A stretch of DNA of 64,000 nt from DASSJT01 sp963715025 (GCA_963715025.1 CAVQQQ010000002.1:1054001-1118000); one strand, 5' to 3'; counted from the first letter of the stretch, positions 7,918-17,206 are shown. Numbers and translations are program-made. The notes: generated by a model from the sequence alone, not told the origin.

Positions 7918-9555
7918 CTAGAGCTGCTGGCTGCTGAGGACGTGCGAGGTGTTGATCTTGAGGATTCCGCCGTCTCGAACGAGGCCAAACGATGTGCGCT
8001 CTCTGATGGTGCGGCCATCCTGGCGGTAGTACGTGATGGTCGCCACCGCGGTGCGCGGTGGAGCGCCAGAGATGTTGCTGGTGGACACCCGCTGGATCGC
8101 ACCCCAGAAGGAGTCGTAGGACTGCCGGCTGACGGCTGTGGTGGTCTGGTAGGACGCAGTCAGCCTTGACCACCCTGCGTCAGTGTCGTCCGGCACCAGT
8201 CGGTAGTAGTCGGCGATCGCCCGGGCCAACTGTGTGGCGGTCGGGGCTCCCGTCACGGGGCGTGGGCTCGTACTGGTCGGCCGGGGGGTCGCACGGGTGG
8301 GGCTGGGTGACGTGGGCGAGACAGACGTCGAGGGCTCCGAAGGCGCTGGTCCGCCGGACGTCGAGGGTGCCTGCGAGCGCGAGGTCTTCGGTGCTCCGGT
8401 GCGGGGCGATTCACCCAGACCCGCCACGACCAGGGCGAGCAGGATCGCCAGGGCAGCCGCGACGCCGATGAAGGCGAACACGAGCTCGCGGCGGGCAGAA
8501 CGACGTTTCGACTCATGGCGACGCTGGTCATCGGGTGGGCCTCCTCCATTGATACCGTTCACGGCCGGCGCGGCCAGGACCTCGGTCCCTGCAGGGCCAG
8601 CAATTGCCTGCGGCGCATCGGGGACAACTGGTATGTCTGGCACTGCTGCACCCTCGTGCCGTGCACCGTCGTCCGAGCCAAAGCCTCCGCGAGGTGAGCC
8701 AACCGGGGCGCTGAAAGACAGGTCGCCGGCGAGTGCCATCAGGTCGGCTTCCACATCAGCCATCGACGGCCGCTCGTCCGGGTCGGACGCGAGCATCCCC
8801 CGCAGCACTGGCTTGAGAGGGCCCGCGCGGCGCGGGGGCTCGACCCTGCCCGATGCCACGACGTGGAGCAGCGCCATCGAGTTCTCATGTGTGCCGAAGG
8901 GCGGGGTGCCCTCCGCCGCGGTGTACAACGTGGCGCCCAGGCTGAAGACGTCCGAGGCATGCGTTGTCGGTCCACCTCGCGCCACCTCCGGCGCGAGGTA
9001 GGCCGGTGTGCCCACAATGACCCCAGTCGACGTGACAGTGGTGTCGCCCAGGGCGTGCGAGATCCCGAAGTCGCTGATCTTCGCTGAGCCGTCCTCGGTG
9101 ATGAGGATGTTCCCGGGTGTCACGTCGCGGTGGACGATCCCCGCCGCGTGAGCCGCTGCCAGCGCCGAGGCGACCTCGGCGCCGATGCGCGCAACGTCAG
9201 CAGGTGACAGCGGACCCCGCTCACTCAGGACGGCCAGGAGGCTTTGGGATGGCACGTACTGCATGACAAGGATGGGCTGGCCATTCTGCTCCACGACGTC
9301 GAAGACCTGGACTGCATGCTGGTGGTGAAGCCGCGCGGTGATGCGGGCCTCGCGCATGGCACGGGCAGCGGCCAGAGCCGTCTCCCTCGTGCCAAGCACG
9401 CGGTGAGGGTGAAGCCGCTTGATCGCCACCGGCCTGTGCAGGCGCTCGTCCCAAGCCTTCCAGACGACGCCCATGCCGCCCACACCGATCTGCTCCTGCA
9501 GCCGGTAGCGCTCGGCGACCAGGGAATCCGGTCGTGCCCCGGAAGCATCCGTCAC
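7918..9555 (-). CDS. Membrane-anchored serine/threonine protein kinase
   Basis: 545 residues. The start is the GTG at 9555, with GAGGAG about 8 bases upstream; the longer frame above it is not protein-like. The kinase domain lies at ~16-280 with the glycine loop IGVGGMGVVW (23-32), Lys46, catalytic loop HRDVTPGN (His142, Asp144), DFG (162-164) and GTPAYLAPE. A low-complexity linker is followed by one membrane helix (LVFAFIGVAAALAILLALVV) and a Pro/Ser/Thr stalk. The last ~120 residues form an outside domain containing YYRLVPDDTDAGWSRLT. The layout is that of PknB-type receptors, but without PASTA repeats. The catalytic loop has Thr where Lys usually follows HRDV. Confidence 0.88.
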   Translation of the reverse strand: MTDASGARPDSLVAERYRLQEQIGVGGMGVVWKAWDERLHRPVAIKRLHPHRVLGTRETALAAARAMREARITARLHHQHAVQVFDVVEQNGQPILVMQYVPSQSLLAVLSERGPLSPADVARIGAEVASALAAAHAAGIVHRDVTPGNILITEDGSAKISDFGISHALGDTTVTSTGVIVGTPAYLAPEVARGGPTTHASDVFSLGATLYTAAEGTPPFGTHENSMALLHVVASGRVEPPRRAGPLKPVLRGMLASDPDERPSMADVEADLMALAGDLSFSAPVGSPRGGFGSDDGARHEGAAVPDIPVVPDAPQAIAGPAGTEVLAAPAVNGINGGGPPDDQRRHESKRRSARRELVFAFIGVAAALAILLALVVAGLGESPRTGAPKTSRSQAPSTSGGPAPSEPSTSVSPTSPSPTRATPRPTSTSPRPVTGAPTATQLARAIADYYRLVPDDTDAGWSRLTASYQTTTAVSRQSYDSFWGAIQRVSTSNISGAPPRTAVATITYYRQDGRTIRERTSFGLVRDGGILKINTSHVLSSQQL

Positions 9556-9670
9556 AGCCGATCTCCTCAAGCCCTCCCGCCTCGGACTTGGCCCGGGGAA
9601 AGACGCGAGAACCGGGCCAAGCGCGCAGGATCCTGCGCCGACCGAGTCCCTGTACCCCGACTCCCCCGGC

Positions 9671-9925
9671 CTACGCGGGATAGCGCAGGGACGCGTCGAT
9701 GCCTTCGACAACGACGGTCGAGTACCTGGCGTGCTGGAGTCGATCCGGGCCGACATCGACCGGCGCAGCGCACATAGTGAGCCGATCGACAGAAACGAGC
9801 ACTCCTCTGGCACGGTGTTCGAGCCAGGGCACCAGCGGCGCGCGGCCAACGGACGCTTCGCGATGCGGGCGCTGCGCCATGGGGTCGGCGCCGTGGATGC
9901 AGGAACTGCACATGCCCTCGAACAT
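9671..9925 (-). CDS. Possible small protein, unrecognised
   Basis: An open frame of 84 residues starting MFEGMCSSCIHG and ending VVVEGIDASLRYPA, 115 bases upstream of the kinase and on the same strand. Third codon positions are mostly G or C, which favours coding. It has a CxxC near the N-terminus and otherwise no motif I know. I see no strong ribosome binding site. It may be real and cotranscribed with the kinase, or a chance frame. Nothing else in 9926-10189 looks coding. Confidence 0.3.
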   Translation of the reverse strand: MFEGMCSSCIHGADPMAQRPHREASVGRAPLVPWLEHRARGVLVSVDRLTMCAAPVDVGPDRLQHARYSTVVVEGIDASLRYPA

Positions 9926-10189
9926 CGCGGTCTGCGGGCCCGGCCTCGCCGGCTCTCGTCCTGGTTCGGCGGGCCGCGTTCGCCAGCTCGTTCGACTGGC
10001 TGCGCGGGGCTGGTCGGCCTTGATGCTGCGACACCGCCAGCTATGCATCGCCCTTTGCGCCCATGTGCACCGCCGCACCCTGCCAGTGGAGCCGCCCTGG
10101 AACTCGCGACATCTCGGCGGGGGCCCGCTTGATCCGCACACCGGTAGGGCTGGGAAGGTACTGTCGAAACAGTCCCAGTTCGGGGCTAA

Positions 10190-10486
10190 ATGCCCTCTCG
10201 CACGCGAGAGGAGTTAGGTCGTCCCCTGATGCGTACCCATGCAGATTCGCGCGCCGATGCCACGGCTGCCAGCACCACCAACTCGCCTGCGATACACAAC
10301 TCCTCTGTCGGCGAGGATGCGGCGAGGGAAGGTCTTTGCGCGCAGGTACATCTGCCTACCGGACGGATGTGCGCCTTGCGACATGGCCACGAGGGGTCGT
10401 GTGAGTTCACCTCAGCAGAACAGGTGAACACCGGAGGACAGGCGGACACCGCGCTGGGTCACCACAGGGCCGACGTGGTCCGATAG
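10190..10486 (+). CDS. Small Cys/His protein (LCAQVHLPTGR-CALRHGHEGSCEF type)
   Basis: 98 residues from the ATG at 10190, or 85 from the in-frame ATG at 10229. The core LCAQVHLPTGRMCALRHGHE followed by GSCEF holds three Cys and three His. It resembles short actinobacterial hypothetical proteins that carry the same Cys-x-Leu-x-His-Gly-His-x-Gly-Ser-Cys pattern, possibly a metal-binding knuckle. The flanks are low complexity. A GAGAGGAG sequence lies at about 10206-10213, between the two possible starts. Function unknown. Confidence 0.45.
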   Translation: MPSRTREELGRPLMRTHADSRADATAASTTNSPAIHNSSVGEDAAREGLCAQVHLPTGRMCALRHGHEGSCEFTSAEQVNTGGQADTALGHHRADVVR

Positions 10487-10574
10487 CCGGCGAGATCGCG
10501 AGTGCGGGCCAGCCGCTTGGCAGACGGCGTGCCTCGCAGTCCGCCGGCCTCATAGATTGGAGAGGGCAGATGCA

Positions 10575-10952
10575 ATGACGACGGACCCAGAAACCCCGAG
10601 ACCCCCAAGCCCCGAGCAGTCAGCGCCCGCGTCGGCGACGACCACCAAGCCCGAGCAGAGGGCTCCGCACCTGACTCGCCTTAGCGCAGTTTGGGTGGCC
10701 ACCGCGATCGCCCTCTTGCTCTTGGTCTTGCTCATCATCTTCATCCTCCAAAACCCGACAAGCGTCGAAATTCACTACCTCGGTTTCGCTGGCTCCCTTT
10801 CGCTGGGAATGGCGATGCTGATTGCTGCCGTCGGAGGTGGTCTGGTTGTGGCAATTGCGGGGGTAGGCCGGATAACGCAGCTACGGATGCATGCGCGCCG
10901 GACCGCGAACAAGAATCCGACGCCTGACGCCTCGTCCGCCGACAGTCCCTGA
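10575..10952 (+). CDS. LapA-family (DUF1049) membrane protein
   Basis: 125 residues, start ATG 10575 with a GGAGAGGG-like site just upstream. A Pro/Ser/Thr-rich N-terminal tail of ~40 residues is followed by two membrane helices, VWVATAIALLLLVLLIIFIL and SLGMAMLIAAVGGGLVVAIAG, separated by QNPTSVEIHYLGF. The QN-x-x-x-V-x-I-x-x-L-x-F turn between the helices is the hallmark of LapA/DUF1049 proteins. It is an inner-membrane protein; a role in envelope assembly is known in E. coli but not shown in actinobacteria. Confidence 0.75.
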   Translation: MTTDPETPRPPSPEQSAPASATTTKPEQRAPHLTRLSAVWVATAIALLLLVLLIIFILQNPTSVEIHYLGFAGSLSLGMAMLIAAVGGGLVVAIAGVGRITQLRMHARRTANKNPTPDASSADSP

Positions 10953-11294
10953 GCGATCCGTTCCTGCACCGACCCGTGACTTCGCTGGTCCGCGCGAGAT
11001 AACGCTCCAAACGCCAAGCCCGCAGCGGACTCATCGCCACGCGCATAGCCAGAGGACCTGGCAATTCATTCGGCCACTCCCGCACTGGAGGACATTGGAC
11101 ATTCCCTCACGGCGCCCGGTCCTGCCATGCCGAAGACCGGTAAGTCGGTGGCACCTCTACCCGTCTATACCGCGCTGATCCTGCCTGCGAGCGGTCGTGT
11201 CGACTGTATGCCGGGCAGACGCGGCGGGCGTACGCTGAGGGAACCGGCTGCTCAGGACCTCGGCGGCGCCCCCCTCTCAGAGTTGGGTGTCCCT
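10953..11294. other. Upstream region of the desaturase gene, no gene seen
   Basis: 342 bases. The desaturase frame stays open back to 11127, but the added residues are not conserved-looking and ATG 11295 fits the family start. One GTATGCC heptamer lies at 11216, the only copy in the first 15.4 kb. No clear promoter or hairpin. Confidence 0.4.
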
Positions 11295-12338
11295 ATGTCC
11301 CTCGTCGAAGATCCACGCTCCGTCGCCGCCAGCGGCGGGTACGCCGAACTCGCCGCTGAGATCCGGAGGCTGGGCCTGCTCCGTCCCCGACCGGCTTTCT
11401 ACGCTGCGCTGCTGTTTGTTGACCTGCTCGGCTTGGCCGCAACGGCCACTGCGATGCTGGTGCTCCGCGAGTCATGGTGGGCCCTGCTGCTGGCGCCGGT
11501 GCTCGCCGTGGTGTCGACCCAGATCGCGTTCTTCGGCCACGACGCCGGCCATCGTCAGATCACCCGGCGGCGGAGCGCCAGCCAGGCGTTGGGCCTCCTG
11601 AGCGGCAACCTGCTCAACGGCCTGAGTTACGCCTGGTGGATCGAAAAGCACAACGCCCACCACGCACATCCGAACGACCTTGCCTCCGACCCCGACGTGC
11701 ATGCCGGCGCCCTGGTGTTCGACGCCCGGCAGGCCACGCACAGAGGGGGCCTGGCAAGCTGGTTGACCCGGCACCAGGCGTGGCTGTTCTTCCCGCTGCT
11801 AACCCTGGAGGGGATGAACTTGCACTTCGCCAGCGTGCGGGCGCTGATCCGGCCCGGGGCGCGCCGCCGTGGGCTGGAGGCGGTGCTTCTGACCGTGCAC
11901 CTCGCCGCCTATGTGACGCTCCTCGCGATCGCGCTGACCTGGCAGCAGGCGGTCGTCTTCGTTGTGGTGCACCAGGCCATGTTCGGCATCTACCTGGGAT
12001 GCTCGTTCGCACCGGGACACAAGGGCATGCCCGTTCTGTCGGCAGACCTAGCGGAGGACCCGCTGCTCCGTCAGGTGCTCACCTCCCGCAACGTGCGGGG
12101 CGGGATCTTCGTCGACTATGCGCTCGGCGGGTTGAACTACCAGATCGAGCACCACCTGTTCCCGAGCATGCCGCGGCCGAACCTGCGGCACGCGCAAGTC
12201 GTCGTGCGCAGTTTCTGCGAGGACCGGTCCGTCCGCTACGAGGAGACCACCGCCCTTGGCTCGTACGCCTCAGTGCTGCGTCACCTGCATGGGGTGGGAG
12301 ACAACCTCCGCAATGCCCGCAAACGGCCTCACGGCTGA
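11295..12338 (+). CDS. Membrane fatty acid desaturase
   Basis: 347 residues from the ATG at 11295. The three histidine boxes of membrane di-iron desaturases are present: HDAGH (82-86), HNAHH (119-123) and a distal QIEHHLFPSMPRPN. Two hydrophobic hairpins flank them (FYAALLFVDLLGLAATATAM, LLLAPVLAVVSTQIAFF, and LEAVLLTVHLAAYVTLLAIA). Such enzymes insert cis double bonds into acyl chains at the membrane using O2 and an electron donor. The position of the bond cannot be read from sequence. No redox partner is adjacent. The start is weakly supported because no strong ribosome binding site is visible. Confidence 0.85.
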   Translation: MSLVEDPRSVAASGGYAELAAEIRRLGLLRPRPAFYAALLFVDLLGLAATATAMLVLRESWWALLLAPVLAVVSTQIAFFGHDAGHRQITRRRSASQALGLLSGNLLNGLSYAWWIEKHNAHHAHPNDLASDPDVHAGALVFDARQATHRGGLASWLTRHQAWLFFPLLTLEGMNLHFASVRALIRPGARRRGLEAVLLTVHLAAYVTLLAIALTWQQAVVFVVVHQAMFGIYLGCSFAPGHKGMPVLSADLAEDPLLRQVLTSRNVRGGIFVDYALGGLNYQIEHHLFPSMPRPNLRHAQVVVRSFCEDRSVRYEETTALGSYASVLRHLHGVGDNLRNARKRPHG

Positions 12339-12465
12339 GGGGGCACTCGGCTCCTGGGCGTCGCAATACCCGGCGGACAAGCATCCGCGCGACGCACTGC
12401 TCTGCCACTTGCCAGATACGACTCCCAGGCGCCTCACGGGTTGTCGATGGCTGGGTATTCAATTT

Positions 12466-12817
12466 GAGGCGCGCGGCGTGCGCCGCCAGATAATGCTGCT
12501 CGGCAAGCTTGGCCGTGCGACTTGCGGCCATGCGGTAGTGCCGCCCCGCCTCGTGCATCGAGGAGCAGCATGAGCGCCAGCAGAGCCATGACCTCGACGT
12601 TGTCTTGGAGCATCCGGTGAACCATCCTGGTCAGCCGGATGGCCTCGTCCGACAGCTCAGGTCGGTTCAGCTCGGCTCCGCCGCTGCTCGCGTATCCCTC
12701 GCTGAAGATCAGGTACAGCACGTGCAGCAGGCTTCGCGGCCTGGCCTCCTCCTCTCCCCGATCAGGCAACCGGAACGGCATATCAACAGAACGGAGCACG
12801 CTGTCGATTCTCGACAT
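12466..12817 (-). pseudogene. ECF sigma factor (DUF6596 type) relic
   Basis: On the minus strand the frame from 12817 reads RIDSVLRSVDMPFRLP then LLHVLYLIFSEGYASSGGAE, LNRPELSDEAIRLTRMVHRM and LLALMLLLDAR. This is the characteristic middle of the large ECF sigma factors with a DUF6596 C-terminal region. From about 12558 the next frame gives YRMAASRTAKLAEQHYLAAH followed by AARL, their extreme C-terminus. The sigma-2 and sigma-4 DNA/polymerase-binding domains are absent, and about 150 residues between the two pieces are missing. It is therefore a dead remnant with both pieces joined by a deletion and a frameshift. Confidence 0.7.
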
Positions 12818-12959
12818 CACAGCGGGATCTCGGTAGGCGCCACGAGGCCTCGACACGACGATGGGCTGCGTCGTGTGGGTGGCCTGTTTGGCCCAACGGA
12901 CCTTCTGTCCTCCGGTGGGCACCGGGCAACGGGTTGACCACTGCCCTCGATCCCAGCAG

Positions 12960-13928
12960 TCACGCGTCGCGATCGCGCCTCCAACGACCGACCAGCCGCG
13001 CGCGATGGGCCGAGACACGGGACCACACTGCTTGCTGGATGGCGAGGGTGGCCCACCCCGCCAGTGCCATGCCGGTGATGTTGACGACCAGCTGAAGAGA
13101 GCTGCCCCAGACCTCCTGCCAAGCCCCGAAGGCGAGGCCAAGGCCCACGTTGCCCGCCGCGGGCACGGTCGTGACCGAAATGAACACTCCCGACAGCCCG
13201 CCGACCCGTGCCGACGTCAGCGACAGGACACCGGCGGCCGCGGCGATGACTGCGACGATGAAGGACCACCTGTCCGGTGTGTAGATGAATCCAGTGTCCG
13301 GACGCCTCCCTGTCACATCCGCGAGGGTGACCCACCCGAGCGACCGACCGACCAGCGAGGCTGCCGTCGTCACGAGGATGGCCACGACGAAACCCGTCAG
13401 GAGCGTGCGGGTCGCAAGCCCGAAAAGGGTGATCCGCCGGCGGACCAGCGCGACGCCAAGAGCCGCGATCGCACCGAACTCGGGGCCCAGCACCATGGCT
13501 CCGATCACCAGGATCTGCGAGTCCAGGACGATCGCGATTCCCGCGATCATGGTGGCGAGCACCATGAAACTCATGTAGGTCCAGTTGAGCTCGGACTCCT
13601 CGTAGGCCCGCTGGGTCACGTCCGCCCACACGACGGTGTCCGCACTGCTGCCGGGTGCGCGCCGTTCGGCGTCATAGCCCGGCCGAGACAGCCACGCGCG
13701 CACCGGCTCGATGTGGACGCTCCCCTCCTGGTGAACGCCCATGGTTCGGAGCCGGTCGATGACGTCGTTGGCGGCCTCCCGCGCCACGTCGGCGAGGATC
13801 AGGTCTCCCGGTGGGTGGATCGAGGCACCGCGGATGGCCGCGAGGCTGCTCACGGCCGGGTCGTCCGAGAGCGCCTCCAGAACGGGATCGGACAGACGCG
13901 ACGGCGCCGCAATGCGTAGGTGCAGCAT
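12960..13928 (-). CDS. DUF389 (TIGR00341-like) membrane protein
   Basis: 322 residues from ATG 13928 (a GTG six bases upstream is an alternative). The N-terminal ~100 residues form a soluble domain (MLHLRIAAPS, GASIHPPGDLILADVAREAA). Several helices follow: SFMVLATMIAGIAIVLDSQI, LVIGAMVLGPEFGAIAALGV and later LSGVFISVTTVPAAGNVGLG. The LVIGAMVLGPEF block is diagnostic of DUF389. Function is unknown; the family is widespread in halotolerant and stress-tolerant bacteria. It is transcribed toward the sigma-factor relic. Confidence 0.8.
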   Translation of the reverse strand: MLHLRIAAPSRLSDPVLEALSDDPAVSSLAAIRGASIHPPGDLILADVAREAANDVIDRLRTMGVHQEGSVHIEPVRAWLSRPGYDAERRAPGSSADTVVWADVTQRAYEESELNWTYMSFMVLATMIAGIAIVLDSQILVIGAMVLGPEFGAIAALGVALVRRRITLFGLATRTLLTGFVVAILVTTAASLVGRSLGWVTLADVTGRRPDTGFIYTPDRWSFIVAVIAAAAGVLSLTSARVGGLSGVFISVTTVPAAGNVGLGLAFGAWQEVWGSSLQLVVNITGMALAGWATLAIQQAVWSRVSAHRARLVGRWRRDRDA

Positions 13929-14030
13929 CCCCACAGTCTGCCGAGACGGAGACCTGAACCACCGACCCCACGCGGTCGTGTCCCACCTAGGGAGTCCGCT
14001 CGGGCCTCCCCATCATGAGACGAGGTCACC

Positions 14031-14510
14031 ATGCGCAAACCATCCCGCCCGGCCGCCCTGCTCACAGGTCTGATTCTCGGCCTGGGCCTGCTGTCCGCCA
14101 CCGCGGCGGCGGCTGACGACACCACCTCCGCCGACGACGGCAGCGCAATGCTGCGCGCCTCCCTCCAGGGCAGCCTCACCACCGACCCGCCGCTGTTCGG
14201 TGTCAATCCTGGTGGCGCTCCGTGGCAGATCACCCGGGGACTGGCGCGTGTGAGCATGAGCGGCGACGTCGCGGTCGATGTTCGCGGACTCATCATCCCG
14301 ACCCGTGGCAACAACCCCGTTCCGACCCTCGCCGCGAGCCTCGCCTGCAACGGACAGGTGGTAGCGACGACAGCCGCCGTGCCGTTCAGCCCGGAGGGCG
14401 ATGCGCAGATCCGCGCACAGGTCACCGTTCCGGAGCGGTGCCTCGCTCCCGCCGTGCTCCTCAACCCCAACGGCAACCCCGCGGTCTACATCGCAGCCAC
14501 CGGCCGCTAG
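14031..14510 (+). CDS. Secreted hypothetical protein
   Basis: 159 residues, ATG 14031 with GAGG 7-10 bases upstream. A Sec signal peptide is visible (basic RKPSRP, then LLTGLILGLGLLSATAAAA) with likely cleavage after AAA near residue 28. The mature part is ~130 residues with a repeated beta-strand look (GDVAVDVRGLIIP, LAASLACNGQVVATTAAVPF) and two Cys (LACNG, PERCL) that could form a disulfide. I do not recognise the family. Confidence 0.55.
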   Translation: MRKPSRPAALLTGLILGLGLLSATAAAADDTTSADDGSAMLRASLQGSLTTDPPLFGVNPGGAPWQITRGLARVSMSGDVAVDVRGLIIPTRGNNPVPTLAASLACNGQVVATTAAVPFSPEGDAQIRAQVTVPERCLAPAVLLNPNGNPAVYIAATGR

Positions 14511-14737
14511 ACCCCACGGAGGTACTTTCTCGGTCTGAGTGTGACGGGGTATTGAGTCCCTTTGCCACCCGTCTAGGGACGAAGGTCCCGGGTCGAAAGT
14601 CCTTGATTCTCAGGAAGACTCGCACATCAGGCCCCTGACGACCCAACAGGGGACCTACGTCCCTGCCGCCGGCTTTGCCGAACTGCGAAGTTGTTCTTGG
14701 TCAAACCGACCGACACACACAACACAGGAGCAAGACC

Positions 14738-15334
14738 ATGAGGCGCAGGACTCTCGACGCACTGCTGACGACGGGCGGGTTTATCGTCGCCCTTGTCCTC
14801 CTTGTCGCAGGGGGGCTTCTCATCTGGGCCAGCAACTTCATCAACGACAACGTTCACTCCCAACTGGCCGCCCAGAAGATCACGATGCCCTCCGGCACCG
14901 CGATCCAGGACCCGTTGATCAAGCCATACCTGAGCGAGTACGCCGGCCAGGCAATGGTCAACGGCGACCAGGCCAAGGCCTACGCTGACCACTACATCCT
15001 GGTCCACATGAACAAGGCTTCCGGTGGACAAACCTACGAAGAGGTCAGTGGCCAGTACATCGCCGCGTCCAAGGACACCACCGCCGACCCGGCCAAGGTC
15101 CAGGCGCTCGGCGAGCTCCGCCAGACGCTCTTCATGGGCAACGCGCTCCGCAGCATGCTGCTCCAGGCCTACGCGTTCGGCACCATGGCCACGATCGCCT
15201 TCTGGGGCGCCATCGCGAGCTTCATCGGTGCAGGGGCGATGCTGATCCTGGGCATCCTCGGAGTCCTGCACATCCGCCGAGTTCCAGCCGACCAGGAAGT
15301 GCACCTGGGTCACGCCGCACCCTCGCCCGCATAA
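14738..15334 (+). CDS. Two-helix membrane protein (LigA-misannotated family)
   Basis: 198 residues, ATG 14738 with ACAGGAG upstream. Helix 1 is GFIVALVLLVAGGLLIWASN. It is followed by an outside domain with FINDNVHSQLAAQKITMPSG and LSEYAGQAMVNGDQAKAYAD, then a late helical pair (ATIAFWGAIASFIGAGAMLI) and a short tail. This matches actinobacterial proteins often carried in databases as aromatic ring-opening dioxygenase LigA. That name is misleading, since nothing here is dioxygenase-like. Function unknown. Confidence 0.55.
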   Translation: MRRRTLDALLTTGGFIVALVLLVAGGLLIWASNFINDNVHSQLAAQKITMPSGTAIQDPLIKPYLSEYAGQAMVNGDQAKAYADHYILVHMNKASGGQTYEEVSGQYIAASKDTTADPAKVQALGELRQTLFMGNALRSMLLQAYAFGTMATIAFWGAIASFIGAGAMLILGILGVLHIRRVPADQEVHLGHAAPSPA

Positions 15335-15365
15335 GCGGATAACGCCACACGCGAGGGCTTGCAGA

Positions 15366-15398
15366 CGGAGGGTCACCGGTCTCACCGGTGACCCTCCG
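15366..15398 (+). terminator. Strong hairpin after the 14738 gene
   Basis: A perfect 15-bp inverted repeat (left arm CGGAGGGTCACCGGT) with a 3-base loop, lying 31 bases after the stop of the membrane-protein gene and 125 bases before gluA. There is no U tract, which is usual for actinobacterial terminators. It isolates gluA from upstream transcription. Confidence 0.7.
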
Positions 15399-15510
15399 CC
15401 ATGTCATGCCCCGACCCACCGACGCTCGCCAGACAGCCTCGCGCTCCGCATCGGTTTCGTTGCGAATCCGTGACGTTCACGGCATACGCCTGTTTTGGCC
15501 CCCGTAGCGG

Positions 15511-15516
15511 TAGTTT
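15511..15516 (+). promoter_or_regulatory. Candidate -10 box of a leaderless gluA mRNA
   Basis: TAGTTT followed by six bases and then the gluA ATG at 15523. This TANNNT-to-start spacing is that of actinobacterial leaderless transcripts, and no ribosome binding site is present. Confidence 0.55.
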
Positions 15517-15522
15517 TCCCAT

Positions 15523-16263
<741 letters not shown>

Positions 16264-16321
16264 CTTTTCCCGACCGGGGTGCAGGGAGCGCGCCGGCCAA
16301 ACCAATCAGGAGGAAGAGGAC

Positions 16322-17152
16322 ATGAAAGCACGACGTTTTGGAGCGGTGGCCGCGGCCGCGGCGATAGCCCTTGGCCCGGCGGCCTGTGGCGACGGCGGCG
16401 ACGGCGGCAGCAGCACCACGAGCAAGTGGCGGGTCGGGATCAAGTTCGACCAGCCGGGCCTGGGGCTCAAGGAGGGCGCCAAATATACGGGCATGGACGT
16501 CGACGTCGCCACCTACATCGCCAAGGAGCTCGGTCACTCCGCATCGGACATCGAGTGGAAGCAGGCTCCGAGCGCCCAGCGGGAGACGCTGATCAAGACC
16601 GGCCAGGTGGACATGGTCGTCGCGACCTACTCCATCACCGACAAGCGCAAGGCCGAGGTCTCCTTCGCCGGCCCCTACTTCGTGGCGGGCCAGGACCTCT
16701 TGATCCGGTCCGACGACGCCTCGATCACCGGCCCTGAGTCGCTCAAGGGCAAGAAGCTCTGCTCGGTGACCGGATCGACCTCCGCCCAGAAGGTCAAGGA
16801 CGCCTACCCCGGGGTTCAGCTCCAGGAGTTCGGCACGTACTCCGAGTGTGTCGCGGCGCTGGTGTCCAAGGGCGTCGACGCGCTGACCACCGACAACACG
16901 ATCCTCGCGGGCTACGCCGCGCAGCCCCAGTACGCCGGCAAGCTCAAGGTCGTCGGCAAGACCTTCTCCGAGGAGCGCTACGGCGTCGGCATCAAGAAGG
17001 GCGACACGGCCCTCTGCCAGAAGATCAACGACGCCATCGCGAAGCTGATCAGCTCCGGCGAGTGGCAGACAATCGTCGACAAGAACCTCGGCCCCGCCGA
17101 TTTCAAGGTCGACACCACCAAGAACCCGCCGAAGCAGGACGCCTGCTCCTGA
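16322..17152 (+). CDS. gluB: Glutamate-type solute-binding lipoprotein
   Basis: 276 residues, ATG 16322 with AGGAGGAAGAGG just upstream. A lipoprotein signal is visible: basic KARRF, hydrophobic AAAAAIALGPA, lipobox PAAC with Cys at ~22. The mature protein is a family 3 periplasmic-binding fold (VGIKFDQPGLGLK, YTGMDVDVATYIAKELG, PSAQRETLIKTGQVDMVVAT and GVGIKKGDTALCQKINDAI). It captures the amino acid outside the membrane and hands it to the two permeases encoded downstream. A strong hairpin follows the stop, which would favour higher expression of this gene than of the permeases. Confidence 0.87.
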   Translation: MKARRFGAVAAAAAIALGPAACGDGGDGGSSTTSKWRVGIKFDQPGLGLKEGAKYTGMDVDVATYIAKELGHSASDIEWKQAPSAQRETLIKTGQVDMVVATYSITDKRKAEVSFAGPYFVAGQDLLIRSDDASITGPESLKGKKLCSVTGSTSAQKVKDAYPGVQLQEFGTYSECVAALVSKGVDALTTDNTILAGYAAQPQYAGKLKVVGKTFSEERYGVGIKKGDTALCQKINDAIAKLISSGEWQTIVDKNLGPADFKVDTTKNPPKQDACS

Positions 17153-17163
17153 TGCACAACGCA

Positions 17164-17206
17164 GGAGGTATGCCGTCCGGCTGAGCCAGCCTGACGGCAT
17201 ACCTCC
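17164..17206 (+). terminator. Intra-operon hairpin between binding protein and permease genes
   Basis: A perfect 14-bp inverted repeat (left arm GGAGGTATGCCGTC) with a 15-base loop that can itself form a 4-bp stem, starting 12 bases after the gluB stop. It has no U tract. It may protect the upstream mRNA or attenuate reading into gluC and gluD. Both arms contain the GTATGCC/GGCATAC heptamer. Confidence 0.65.

Noticed and set aside
14738..15334. Aromatic ring-opening dioxygenase LigA
   Set aside because: The database label for this family does not fit: the protein is membrane-bound and lacks any dioxygenase feature.
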